Shown here: in pieces, positions 1 through 11,012 of the stretch
How the letters are laid out: every line of letters begins with the position of its first letter
Numbering within the stretch: the first letter of the stretch is position 1
NCBI RefSeq assembly: GCF_010667655.1
Contig: NZ_WHZU01000014.1
Coordinates: forward strand, 26,737 to 90,736
Origin: Bifidobacterium saimiriisciurei
GTDB lineage: Bacteria; Actinomycetota; Actinomycetes; Actinomycetales; Bifidobacteriaceae
DNA: 64,000 nt
Direction of reading: 5' to 3'
The notes under the pieces: model-generated
What the model saw: only the letters and a program-made list of their open reading frames with translations
The model's database searches: none
What the model was told of the DNA's origin: nothing
Position numbers and translations under genes: made by a program

Positions 1-759
1 GCTCGTGGTGCCGAGGCCCGCCGTGAACAATCCGAGGAACAGGGCCGGCAGCACGAACAGCAGCAGTCTCGCGGTGATGGTGAGATTGCGGTTCTCGAAC
101 CGGATGAAGCTGCGACGGCCGTCGCGATGCTTCAGCGAATAGCAGATGACGAGCATCGCAAGGAAGAATATGGCCGCCGACATGAATATTCGCGAGGCGC
201 CGGTCGGTATGAACTCCGCCATGTTGCCGGTGTCGCTTTTGAGGAAGCTCAGGTCCGATGGCTTGACGGTCTCGTAGCGCGCGCCCACCTTGAACCGTTC
301 GACGACCGCGCAGAATCCGACGATCGACAGGAACACGGGCGTCGCCACCCAGAACCGGTTGATGAGCACGAGTATGAGCAGATATATAAGACCGAGCAGC
401 ATGAGGTTCAGCAGGAACTGGAACTGGTGACCGGTCCACATCTTCGAGATGAAGCCGCCGAAGCCTCGCAGCGGCTCGACGGTCCATACGCTCCATTGCA
501 GCAGTCCGACGGCGACGATGTCGACCGCAAGGAACGCGATGAGGTACGCCCACCACGGGAACGGACGGTGCTGCGCGGTGCCGGCGTTGAGCGGCAGTCC
601 GATGCCCGAACGGTCGACGTCGTCGGAATCGATGACGGCGCCGTCGGCCGCGCCGTCGATGACGTCATCGACGGTCACGCCGGCCGTCGCCGCGGCGGCG
701 CCTTCGCCGCCGATCGGCGACGACGAATCATCGGTCACGTTCTTGCGTTCCTCGGTCAC
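1..759 (-). CDS. LTA synthase-like phosphoglycerol transferase, N-terminal part (runs off window start)
   Basis: The frame is open from a GTG at 759 to the window edge, giving 253 codons. A good ribosome site (GAAGGAG, about 6 nt before the GTG) decides the start. After an acidic, Ala-rich stretch of about 75 residues there are several hydrophobic segments. A membrane-proximal part contains RYETVKPSDLSFL, which resembles the linker region of lipoteichoic-acid-synthase-like proteins. That family transfers glycerol phosphate with an extracellular sulfatase-type catalytic domain, which would lie outside this window. The family call is from the N-terminus only. Another polytopic envelope enzyme is possible. 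Confidence 0.6.
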   Translation of the reverse strand, partial: MTEERKNVTDDSSSPIGGEGAAAATAGVTVDDVIDGAADGAVIDSDDVDRSGIGLPLNAGTAQHRPFPWWAYLIAFLAVDIVAVGLLQWSVWTVEPLRGFGGFISKMWTGHQFQFLLNLMLLGLIYLLILVLINRFWVATPVFLSIVGFCAVVERFKVGARYETVKPSDLSFLKSDTGNMAEFIPTGASRIFMSAAIFFLAMLVICYSLKHRDGRRSFIRFENRNLTITARLLLFVLPALFLGLFTAGLGTTS

Positions 760-1028
760 GCGCAGCACTCCTTCGCATCGTGATGGCAAACAGGCGTCAT
801 CGACGGGGTCGAACCGCCCTGCGGGTAAACTTGCGGCAAACGGCCGGCAAATCAACCTCACTGTAGTCCGCACACGCGGCGGCGTGAAGCAATATAGTGG
901 AAAAACCTGAGAATATACACCTTTGACTTGTGGATTCCCTGCACAAACGCCGTGTTTTCGTACGGAAAGTATGAACGTTTCCCCACCGGCCGAACGATTT
1001 CAAAGCTTGCGGGAGTAGCCTGAGGGGC

Positions 1029-3344
1029 ATGGCTTCTCAGACTCGTCGATCCATCAGATCAGCTAGCGGACGATCGGTGTCGTCATCGGCACCGGCCTCG
1101 TTCCCGGCCTCGGGCCCCGCGTCGCAGACGACCGCGGTCAAACCGTCGCGGCGCAACCGGTCGCACAAGCCGCCGAAGAAGAACAAGAAGAAGCATCGCA
1201 TTCTCAAGTGGATTCTCGGCTTCATCGCACTGTGCCTCGCGGCCGGCATCGGCCTGTTCGCCTACCTCTACATCACCACGGAGGTGCCGAACCCGGAGAA
1301 CATCGCGCTGGCCGAGAAAACCACCGTCTACTACAACGACGGCAAAAGCGAGATCGGCAGCTTCGCCGAGCAGAACCGCGAGATCATCGACTGCTCCGTG
1401 CTGCCGGATTATGTGGGCAACGCCATCGTGGCCTCGGAGAACCGCACGTTCTGGTCCGACAGCGGCATCGACCTCAAGGGCATCGGCCGCGCGCTCGTGA
1501 ACAACGTGACCAAGGGCACGAGGCAGGGCGGCTCGACGATCACCCAGCAGTACGCGGAACGCTATTACCTCGGCGAGACCACGACGTACAAGGGCAAGAT
1601 CAAGGAGGCGTTCCTCGCCCTGAAGATCGCGCAGACGCAGGACAAGGACACCGTGCTGTGCAACTACATGAACACCATCTACCTCGGCCGTAACGCCTAC
1701 GGCATCCAGGCCGCGGCGAAGTCGTACTTCAACAAGGACGCGAAGGACCTGACGCTTTCCGAGGCGGCGATGCTGGCCGGCATCATCCCCTCGCCGAACA
1801 ACTGGGATCCGGCCGTCAGCAAGGCCTCGGCCCAGAAGCGCTTCAACCGCGTGCTCAACATCATGCGCGAGGACGGCTACATCTCGGCCAAGGACAAGAG
1901 CTCGGCCAAGCTGCCCGACACCGTCAAGCAGAAGACCGACAACATCTACCAGGGCACCAAGGGCTATCTGCTCATGATGGTGCGCAACGAGCTCGTGAAC
2001 TCGAAGGCGTTCACCACGACCGACATCGACACCGGCGGATACAAGATCATCACCACGATCGACAAGTCCAAGCAGGACCTGATGTACAAGACCGCCACGC
2101 CCACCGACACCTCGAAGGGCATCCCCGACGGCGTGCAGGTCGGCGGCATCTCGGTGAACCCGAAGACCGGCGCCATCATCTCGATATACGGCGGCGAGGA
2201 CTACCTCAAGCACCAGCTCAACAACGCCACGCAGGCGACGTATGAGATCGGCTCGACCATGAAGCCGTTCGTGCTGCTCTCCACGGTGCAGAAGGGCGTG
2301 AGCCTCAACACCGTGTTCAACGGCAACTCGCCGCGCTCGTTCCCCGGCATCACCACGCCGATGACCAACTCGGGCGGCGTGAGCTACGGCTACATCAACC
2401 TGTACCAGGCGACGGCCAACTCGGTGAACACCGTGTACATGGACCTGGCGCAGCATCTCGGCTCGCAGACCATCATCGACACGGCGCACACGGCCGGCAT
2501 CAAGGGCACGATCGCGAACGACGCCTACACGGCGCTGGGCAACTCCGGCCTGAGCGTGCTCGACGTGTCGCGCGGCTTCGCCACCATCGCCAACGGCGGC
2601 AAGAAGCCGACCGTGCACATCGTGGGCAAGGTGACCAACTCGCAGAACAAGGACCTCTACACCGGCCCGACGTCGAGCGAGCGCGTGTTCGACGCGAACG
2701 ACGTGGCGCTGGTGACGAAGGCCATGGAAGGCGTGATCCAGTACGGCACCGGCTCCGAGGCAAGCTCCATCGGCAAGACCATGGCCGGCAAGTCCGGCAC
2801 GGCAAACGACGCGAAGGCCGTGAGCTTCGTGGGCTTCACGCCCTCGACGCTGACCATCTTCGCCATGTGGAACCCCGGCAAGGACGGCTCCGCGCAGGAG
2901 ATGCCGACGTTCAGCGGATACCAGTACGGCATGGGCTTCCCGGCGCATCTGTTCACGCTGTATATGTCGCAGGCGCTTGAGGGCGTGGAGGACGAGCAGT
3001 TCCCCGAGGCCACCGACGACGGCACCGTGGGAGGCACGGACGGCACCTGGGGCACCGGCGGCGGCTCGTCGTACTCCGGCGGATCGAGCTCCGGCAACAG
3101 CTACCAGAACGAGGAGAACCAGTCGGGCAGCGATTCCGAAAACAGCTCCGGCACCGAAAGCGGCAACGGTTCGAGCTCCACGCCGTCTCCTTCGCAAAGC
3201 GAGAGCACACAGACGCAGGAGCAGCAGAGCCAGGAGCAGAACCAGCAACAGCAGGAGCAGCAACAGGAGCAGAACCAACAGCAACAACAGCAGAACCAGC
3301 AGCAACAAGGCCAGCAAAGCCAGCAGCAGAGCAACTCCCAGTAG
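1029..3344 (+). CDS. Class A penicillin-binding protein (transglycosylase/transpeptidase)
   Basis: This is a bifunctional peptidoglycan synthase of 771 residues. It has a basic cytoplasmic N-terminus and a membrane anchor at about 61-82. The GT51 glycosyltransferase domain shows ENRTFW with Glu137 and QGGSTITQQYAE at 167-178. The transpeptidase domain has Ser409-x-x-Lys412 (STMK), SVN at 465-467 and KSGT at 588-591. All catalytic motifs are present. From about residue 655 the tail is low complexity: first Gly/Ser-rich, then almost pure Gln/Glu/Ser/Asn. Tails of this kind occur in actinobacterial PonA-type proteins, but this one is strikingly Gln-rich. The start ATG follows a weak TGAGGGGC site. 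The gene is monocistronic, with a large hairpin 26 bp after its stop. Confidence 0.93.
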   Translation: MASQTRRSIRSASGRSVSSSAPASFPASGPASQTTAVKPSRRNRSHKPPKKNKKKHRILKWILGFIALCLAAGIGLFAYLYITTEVPNPENIALAEKTTVYYNDGKSEIGSFAEQNREIIDCSVLPDYVGNAIVASENRTFWSDSGIDLKGIGRALVNNVTKGTRQGGSTITQQYAERYYLGETTTYKGKIKEAFLALKIAQTQDKDTVLCNYMNTIYLGRNAYGIQAAAKSYFNKDAKDLTLSEAAMLAGIIPSPNNWDPAVSKASAQKRFNRVLNIMREDGYISAKDKSSAKLPDTVKQKTDNIYQGTKGYLLMMVRNELVNSKAFTTTDIDTGGYKIITTIDKSKQDLMYKTATPTDTSKGIPDGVQVGGISVNPKTGAIISIYGGEDYLKHQLNNATQATYEIGSTMKPFVLLSTVQKGVSLNTVFNGNSPRSFPGITTPMTNSGGVSYGYINLYQATANSVNTVYMDLAQHLGSQTIIDTAHTAGIKGTIANDAYTALGNSGLSVLDVSRGFATIANGGKKPTVHIVGKVTNSQNKDLYTGPTSSERVFDANDVALVTKAMEGVIQYGTGSEASSIGKTMAGKSGTANDAKAVSFVGFTPSTLTIFAMWNPGKDGSAQEMPTFSGYQYGMGFPAHLFTLYMSQALEGVEDEQFPEATDDGTVGGTDGTWGTGGGSSYSGGSSSGNSYQNEENQSGSDSENSSGTESGNGSSSTPSPSQSESTQTQEQQSQEQNQQQQEQQQEQNQQQQQQNQQQQGQQSQQQSNSQ

Positions 3345-3370
3345 CGCTCACAACGGGTTCACATGGGTCT

Positions 3371-3432
3371 GTGGGTCTGCCGCATGCATGAGGAGCCGGT
3401 TTTCGGCGTCCTCATGCATGCGGCAGACCCAC
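3371..3432. terminator. Long perfect hairpin downstream of the PBP gene
   Basis: Arms at 3371-3394 and 3409-3432 are perfect 24-bp inverted complements. The 14-nt loop contains a further GCCG/CGGC mini-stem. It lies just after the PBP stop and before the convergent leuA. There is no strong T-run (ACAACTTTAT follows), so it is either a bidirectional terminator or a REP-like palindrome. Confidence 0.55.
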
Positions 3433-3565
3433 AACTTTATTGATGAACGGTTTGCCCCACGGTTTCATACGGCGTGCAGACCCGCAAAACCGGCGGCGGA
3501 CTGACGGACCTGGGCCCACAAAACCATCGGCCGGTCTACATGCCGACTTTCATATGACATATGAA

Positions 3566-3615
3566 AAGAGAGAGGGTCGGACCATCCTCCAGGGAATGGT
3601 CCGGCCCTCTCTCTT
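3566..3615 (-). terminator. Rho-independent terminator of leuA
   Basis: A 20-bp stem (3566-3585 with 3596-3615, one G-T pair) has a 10-nt loop. On the minus strand it is followed by a short T-run (CTTTTC). It lies about 105 bp beyond the leuA stop. The rest of the 3345-3719 gap shows no coding sequence. Confidence 0.75.
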
Positions 3616-3719
3616 ATCGGTCATACGCCGACTCCCCATCGACCTGCCCAATCCATCGAGCCTATGGGCTCAACGGCGACAGCGCACGGGGATGGCCACT
3701 CAGCCGACGGTCCGTCGGC

Positions 3720-5873
<2,154 letters not shown>

Positions 5874-6644
5874 TCACACGATGCGTCGGTGCGCCGCCCA
5901 ACGGGCGAGCTCGCCGCGATTGGACAGCTGGAGTTTGCGCAGCACCTTGGAGACGTGGGTCTCGACCGTCTTGATAGAGATGAACAGTTCGGCGGCGACC
6001 TCCTTATAGGAGTAGCCGCGGGCGATGAGCCGCATGACCTCCTGCTCGCGCGGGCTGAGCACATCGATGTCGATGTCGTCGTCCATATCGCCGTCGAGGT
6101 CGGGGACGGCTCCCGGCATTGCGGCGGCCGAAGCCGCAGACGCCGGCGAAGCCGTCGTCGGGCCGGTCGACGACGGCTGTGCCGGACCGAGCGCATTGAG
6201 CACGAATCCCGCCAGTTTCGGGCTGAACACGGCGTATCCTTCGGCCACCTGACGAATGGATGCGATGAGGTCCTCGGCGGTGATGGTCTTGGTCACGTAG
6301 CCGCGGGCGCCGGCGCGGATCACGGCACCGACGTCGACCGGCGCGTCGGAGACCGACAGCGCCAGATACAGCGTGCGCGGGGCATAGGGCACGCTGCGCA
6401 GGATGATCTCCGAACCGCCGCCGCCCTCGCCGCCGGGCACATGCACGTCGAGCAGCACGACGTCCGGCTTGGTTTCGGCGATCATTCGCACCGAGCCTTC
6501 GACGTCGCCGGCCTGACCGACGATCTCCAGATCGTCGGCGGCCGCGGTGATCGCCGAAATCACGCCGGCGCGGAACAGGTCGTGGTCGTCGACCACGCCG
6601 ATGCGTATCCTTCGGGCACGGCCGTTTGCGGCTTCTCCGGTCAT
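5874..6644 (-). CDS. NarL/LuxR-family response regulator
   Basis: This is a 256-residue two-component regulator. The receiver domain has the acidic pocket VVDDHD at 17-22, phospho-acceptor Asp66 in LLDVHVP, and a conserved Lys in YVTKTI. A linker of about 40 residues rich in Ala/Ser/Pro leads to a C-terminal LuxR-type helix-turn-helix at 196-256 (LSPREQEV and TVETHVSKVL). An AAGGAGCGAAT site precedes the ATG. It follows the histidine kinase gene on the same strand by 46 bp, so the two form one operon. The neighbouring divergent PspC gene suggests an envelope-stress role, as in LiaRS/PspC-type systems. That role is inference. Confidence 0.92.
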   Translation of the reverse strand: MTGEAANGRARRIRIGVVDDHDLFRAGVISAITAAADDLEIVGQAGDVEGSVRMIAETKPDVVLLDVHVPGGEGGGGSEIILRSVPYAPRTLYLALSVSDAPVDVGAVIRAGARGYVTKTITAEDLIASIRQVAEGYAVFSPKLAGFVLNALGPAQPSSTGPTTASPASAASAAAMPGAVPDLDGDMDDDIDIDVLSPREQEVMRLIARGYSYKEVAAELFISIKTVETHVSKVLRKLQLSNRGELARWAAHRRIV

Positions 6645-6690
6645 ATTCGCTCCTTTTCCCTTCTCCAGTATGGCATCGCAGATGCGTGAT

Positions 6691-7962
6691 TCAGCCCTTC
6701 ATCGGCTGGGAAAGACGTACCTCGGTGCCCCAGCCGGGACGGGAGACGATCTCCGCGGTGCCGCCGGCCCGCTTCATCCTGCCGAGAATCGACTCCTTGA
6801 CGCCAAGATGACCGGCGGGCAGATGGCCCACGTCGAATCCCTCGCCGTGGTCGCGCACGAACAGCTGCACCCTGCCGCCGCCGACCTCCATATATACGGA
6901 GATCGGCGCGGCGCCGTGCTTGGCCGCGTTGGTCATGGCCTCGGATGCGGCGTAGAGCAGCGATTCCAGTTCCGGCGTATACGTGCACTCTCCCACGACG
7001 ACCACGTCGATGGGTTTCTCCTGAGCGTCCTCCACGCCGGCGGCGACGCGTTTGACCACGCGGGAGAACGGCTCCGGCGACGACGACGGCCCGGGAACCG
7101 GGATGCCGGCGATGGGCGCGCCCGAAGGCGGACGCATCCGCCGCAATGCGTCCGTGGAAACACTGACTGCCGTTTCGCCGCCGTCGTTGCCATTGCCGCG
7201 GCTGCGGCTGTGGCCGACGCCGACCGACGAGGCCACCGCCTCCGGATCGCCGTACAGCCATTCGCGCAAATCGCGCTCCTGCGCGCGGGCAAGCGCCGCC
7301 ACCTTCGCCGAATCGCCGGACTGCATCTGGATCAGCGCCAATGTCTGCAATACGGAGTCGTGCAGTCGGGAGGCGATGTCGGCGCGCAGCTCCTCACGGG
7401 CGGTTCTCGCCCGCTGCATGCCCAGATCGGAGACCAGACTGATCCACCACGGCGCGACGATCACACCCAACGCGGCGATCATCACCAGCCCGGCGACCGC
7501 GCCCTGAAACAGCGGAATCAGACGGATGACGGTGCTGAACATCACCAGTACGCCGATGATCGCGGCCGCCATGCCGGCCACCATGACGACGATGGTAAGA
7601 CGACTGGTATGCGTTTCGGGATGCAGACGATCGTCCATGACAAAGCTCATCTGGGTCCAGCCGACCGTCACGCCGATGAACACCAGGGCCAGGCCGACCA
7701 CCACGCGCACGGGCAGCCCGGCGACGACGCCCAATACCGCCAGGCCGACCGACAATACGCCGACCAACGCGGTGATGATGCCCACGGTCGCCGGCCGCAC
7801 GTTGCGCTGCGACTCCTGCATACGGCTCGCCGCGTCGACAAGCGAACTCAGCGTGGTGCGGCGCAGCGGCGAATCATAGGAGGAGGCGGGGCCGGGGCCG
7901 CCGGTATCGCGCCGACGCGCCGAGTCATCCGCATCATGCGACCGCAGGTTGCCGTCGTCCAT
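6691..7962 (-). CDS. Sensor histidine kinase (HisKA_3 type), partner of the adjacent response regulator
   Basis: The protein has 423 residues. The N-terminal half carries paired hydrophobic hairpins (about four membrane segments) with no large extracellular loop. It is followed by the dimerisation/phospho-acceptor motif SRLHDSVLQ with His201, and a C-terminal ATPase domain with N-box EAMTNAAKHG and G-box DHGEGF. An inserted Ser/Gly/Pro-rich loop lies between phospho-acceptor and ATPase. The chosen ATG at 7962 has AAAAGGAGCGGGGAT in front, and an upstream extension lacks one. It is first in the operon with the response regulator and divergent from the PspC gene. Intramembrane sensing of envelope state is likely but inferred. 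Confidence 0.9.
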   Translation of the reverse strand: MDDGNLRSHDADDSARRRDTGGPGPASSYDSPLRRTTLSSLVDAASRMQESQRNVRPATVGIITALVGVLSVGLAVLGVVAGLPVRVVVGLALVFIGVTVGWTQMSFVMDDRLHPETHTSRLTIVVMVAGMAAAIIGVLVMFSTVIRLIPLFQGAVAGLVMIAALGVIVAPWWISLVSDLGMQRARTAREELRADIASRLHDSVLQTLALIQMQSGDSAKVAALARAQERDLREWLYGDPEAVASSVGVGHSRSRGNGNDGGETAVSVSTDALRRMRPPSGAPIAGIPVPGPSSSPEPFSRVVKRVAAGVEDAQEKPIDVVVVGECTYTPELESLLYAASEAMTNAAKHGAAPISVYMEVGGGRVQLFVRDHGEGFDVGHLPAGHLGVKESILGRMKRAGGTAEIVSRPGWGTEVRLSQPMKG

Positions 7963-8005
7963 ATCCCCGCTCCTTTTCACCCACGACGTCGCTCTTTCCC
8001 ATGTC

Positions 8006-8061
8006 TTCCCGACATATTCCCGACGACTTCCCGACGGGAAGGGCCGTCGCGCCGTCGGGAA
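8006..8061. promoter_or_regulatory. Phased TTCCCGAC repeats between kinase and pspC (candidate operator)
   Basis: TTCCCGAC occurs at 8006, 8017 and 8028, exactly 11 bp apart, and as an inverted copy (GTCGGGAA) at 8054-8061. The array begins about 44 bp upstream of the histidine kinase start in the divergent intergenic region. One-helical-turn spacing suggests a protein-binding array, possibly for the adjacent response regulator. Confidence 0.45.
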
Positions 8062-8326
8062 TGCGACCACGGGAAGCGACAGACGTCTGTTTCGTCCCCA
8101 ACTCTAACAATCCCGGCGCCTCCGAACGTTCGATTTTCGGGGTTCCCACCCACGAATCAGGGAACGTTCAGGGTGTTCCCCCATAGCGGCCGGCACGATT
8201 CCGCGATGAAATGGAACCAACATGGAATGAGACCGACATCGGCGAGCGCATCGCCAAGACCATCGCCAATGTCAACGTCAACGTCACGTCAACGAGAGTC
8301 AACCCAAGAGATCGGATGTGAGAGCA

Positions 8327-9790
8327 ATGACCTCCCCACAGCAGAACAACCAGAGTCCTTTCGGCGGGCAGACCCCGCCGCCGTATCAGTCGCCGCAGCC
8401 GCAGCCCCGGCAGCCGGGCGTGGGGCAGTCCGGTCCCCAGCCGTCAGGCCCCGGGCCGGCCATGCCGAACAAGATGCCGAACCAGCCGTTGGGCAGCCGG
8501 TTCTTCAACTGGATTCGCACGCTCGGGCTCAACCGCAGCACCAACCGCTGGCTCGGCGGCGTCTCGGGCGCGATCGCCAACCGTCTCGGCTGGGACCCCA
8601 TCATCATCCGCATCATCTGGTTCGCGTTCTTCTGCGCGGCCGGATTCGGAGCGCTGCTCTATGGCGTGATGTGGCTGCTGCTCCCCGACGAGCGCGACGG
8701 CGCGATCCTCGCCGAGGAGGCCGTCGTGCACGCCAGCTTCCCGTCGTCGTTCTGGATCGCCATCGTCATGATCATCATCGGATGCCCCGGCAGCGTGTTC
8801 GTGGTGCCGTTCGTCTCCATTCCCGTGTTCGTGGTGCTCATCATCGTGGCTGCGGTGATGGCCAACCGCAATGCGAATGCGAGGGGCGACGCTCCCGTAA
8901 CCGGCAACGGCGGATTCGGCGGCACCGGCCCTGTCATGCCACCGTCCGGCCCTCAGCCGGCGGCCGGCGCGACCATGCCGAACGCCGGCACGATGCCGCA
9001 GCAGCCCGGTCCGGCGGCCGCCGGCACCACGCCTCGCTTCCAGACCGTTCCTCCGACGGCCCCCGTCGCCGCGCCGATGCCGCCGGTCGTGTACCGCCGC
9101 AAGCCGGCCGGTCCGGTCGTGGTCGGCATAACCTCCGGCCTGCTCATCCTCTCGCTGGCCGCCCTGCTGTGGTTCCTGTTCTTCGGCGGCTTCGCCGACA
9201 TGCCGTCGCCGGTGATGATGATATGCCTGTGGATCCTCGGCGCAACGTTCGTGCTCGGCATCATCACCATCATCGTCGGATTCACCGGGCGCAAGTCGGG
9301 CGGTCTGATTCCCATCACCATCCTCGCGCTGATCTGCTCGCTCGGCGCATACGCGGCGATGCCGACGTACACGGCCGTGGCGAACCATATCAGCGGGCAG
9401 TATGGCGAGTCGGCGATCCGCACGACCGTGAACTACACGTCGTCGGACTTCTACCAGCTGCGCAGCCATGGGCTGCAGGCGGTGTCGTCTGACGTGACCG
9501 TCGATCTGTCGGATTGGCGCACCGTCTACCCCGATTCGTCGGACTGCCCGACCGGGGACTTCCCCATCGACGCGATGTCGAGCACGGTGCATGTGATCGT
9601 GCCGAACGGCTGCTGGGCCCGTTCGAACATGAACCTGATGTTCGGCACCGCAAGCACATACGACGTATCGGGCGCGTCGGACGTCAGCAACAATCTGGTG
9701 CTGGTCGGCGACGCCGCATTCTCCAGCGTCAGCGTCACCAATTCGAAATCGGACTCGTCCGGCTCCTACACCGACCCGTACGGCTACTGA
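8327..9790 (+). CDS. PspC-domain multi-pass membrane protein
   Basis: This is a 487-residue protein. A Pro/Gln-rich N-terminus of about 60 residues precedes a PspC domain at about 69-130, with NRWLGGVSGAIANRL, two hydrophobic segments and a WLLLPDE end. More membrane segments, a Pro/Ala/Gly-rich cytoplasmic linker, further hydrophobic helices at about 265-340, and a C-terminal extracytoplasmic beta-rich domain follow. PspC proteins act in envelope-stress signalling. Here the gene is divergent from a two-component system and followed by another membrane protein. The start is uncertain: GTG at 8318 and ATG at 8327 are both possible, and neither has a strong ribosome site. Confidence 0.85.
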   Translation: MTSPQQNNQSPFGGQTPPPYQSPQPQPRQPGVGQSGPQPSGPGPAMPNKMPNQPLGSRFFNWIRTLGLNRSTNRWLGGVSGAIANRLGWDPIIIRIIWFAFFCAAGFGALLYGVMWLLLPDERDGAILAEEAVVHASFPSSFWIAIVMIIIGCPGSVFVVPFVSIPVFVVLIIVAAVMANRNANARGDAPVTGNGGFGGTGPVMPPSGPQPAAGATMPNAGTMPQQPGPAAAGTTPRFQTVPPTAPVAAPMPPVVYRRKPAGPVVVGITSGLLILSLAALLWFLFFGGFADMPSPVMMICLWILGATFVLGIITIIVGFTGRKSGGLIPITILALICSLGAYAAMPTYTAVANHISGQYGESAIRTTVNYTSSDFYQLRSHGLQAVSSDVTVDLSDWRTVYPDSSDCPTGDFPIDAMSSTVHVIVPNGCWARSNMNLMFGTASTYDVSGASDVSNNLVLVGDAAFSSVSVTNSKSDSSGSYTDPYGY

Positions 9791-9918
9791 CCCTACGGCC
9801 GGCCATGCGAACGCCCGTCTCCCATGACCTTTCCTGATTCCTCCCGCATATCCACTTTCATGACCATTTCTCAATCGAACATCAAACAGACGAACCATCG
9901 AGCAGAATCGAGACCATC

Positions 9919-10956
9919 ATGACCACGAAGGGCTTTCCCCACGGGTTTTCCAATGAACCGACCATGATCATCGCGCAGTCCGACGGCGGCGCGGCCCCCG
10001 CCGATGGCGCGGCCGCATCCGCCGGCGACGCGACGACGCAGACGTTCCCCGCCACGGCCGAACGCCAGACCGCGTCGGAGGCCCCGACGCAGGCGCTTGA
10101 CGTCGGCCGCATCCGCTCGCAGACCGCGGAAACGGAGACGCTGCCGGCGGTCGGGGACGTTGCCGACGACACGGAACGCATCGACGACGAGGCGCTTGAT
10201 GCGACGACGAATCTTGACGCTACGACTGACTTCGACGCGACGCAGCCGATCGCAACGGCCGACGCGACGCAGCCGGCATCAGAACCGACATCGATCATCG
10301 ATACGACAGTCAACGAACGCATCGGACTGACGACGCCGCTGGAGGCGCAGCTCGCCAGCGTGGCCGAATCCCCGGTCGAAGCCGACGTCCCGGCCACGGC
10401 GCACGAGCGAACCGAGGAGGCGGCAGGCGATGACGGCATCCCCACACAGCCGATGATCGGCAAGCCGGCGGTGAATCTCGCCGGTACGGAGCCGGCCGGC
10501 ACTGCCGCCGGCCCGCAGGCGGCGTGGCGGCAGCAGGCGGCCGCGGCGCAGGGATACGCGGACGAGGCGCAACGCCACGGATACCCCGGTTCGGGAGAGA
10601 CGGCGCAGGCCACGGCCGGCCCGCAGTACGGCAATTATCCGGGCTGGAACCAGTACACCGGCAATCCGAGCGCGCCCTATACGCCCCGTGTGGAATACAA
10701 AAAGGGCCCGAGTGCGGGAACCATCGTATGGGGCACGCTGCTGGCGCTGTTCGCGTTCGGCGGGCTGGCCAGCACGTGGCTGTTCGGCTTCGCGATGTCG
10801 CCGACCGTATGGACGCTGCTCGCCATCGCCGCGCTGGTGGTGATCGGCCTGGCGCTGGTCATCGGCGGTGTGGTCTCGGCCGTCCGCCGCAGGAAGACGG
10901 CGGACGCCGCATCGGCGACCGCCGGCGGCGGCAGTGCATCGTCGCGCCAGGCGTAG
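9919..10956 (+). CDS. Membrane protein of unknown function downstream of the PspC gene
   Basis: This is a 345-residue protein. About 240 residues are hydrophilic, rich in Ala, Thr, Asp and Glu, with repeated DATQP/DATT-like units. A short Tyr/Pro/Gly-rich stretch and two hydrophobic helices at about 268-290 and 298-322 follow, then a basic cytoplasmic tail. No family was recognised. It lies 128 bp after the PspC gene in the same direction and probably belongs to the same stress module. The long acidic segment would be cytoplasmic if the basic tail is also inside. Confidence 0.7.
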   Translation: MTTKGFPHGFSNEPTMIIAQSDGGAAPADGAAASAGDATTQTFPATAERQTASEAPTQALDVGRIRSQTAETETLPAVGDVADDTERIDDEALDATTNLDATTDFDATQPIATADATQPASEPTSIIDTTVNERIGLTTPLEAQLASVAESPVEADVPATAHERTEEAAGDDGIPTQPMIGKPAVNLAGTEPAGTAAGPQAAWRQQAAAAQGYADEAQRHGYPGSGETAQATAGPQYGNYPGWNQYTGNPSAPYTPRVEYKKGPSAGTIVWGTLLALFAFGGLASTWLFGFAMSPTVWTLLAIAALVVIGLALVIGGVVSAVRRRKTADAASATAGGGSASSRQA

Positions 10957-11012
10957 GCGGCGCCGCTGTGATTCGGTTCGTGCATAGGCCAAGGCCGCGC
11001 ACGAACCGCGAT

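Noticed and set aside
1083..3317. 744-codon open frame on the minus strand, antisense to the PBP gene
   Set aside because: It is Arg/Leu/Val-rich with no domain, arises from GC-rich third positions of the PBP gene, and includes poly-Leu from the Gln-rich tail. There is no ribosome site.
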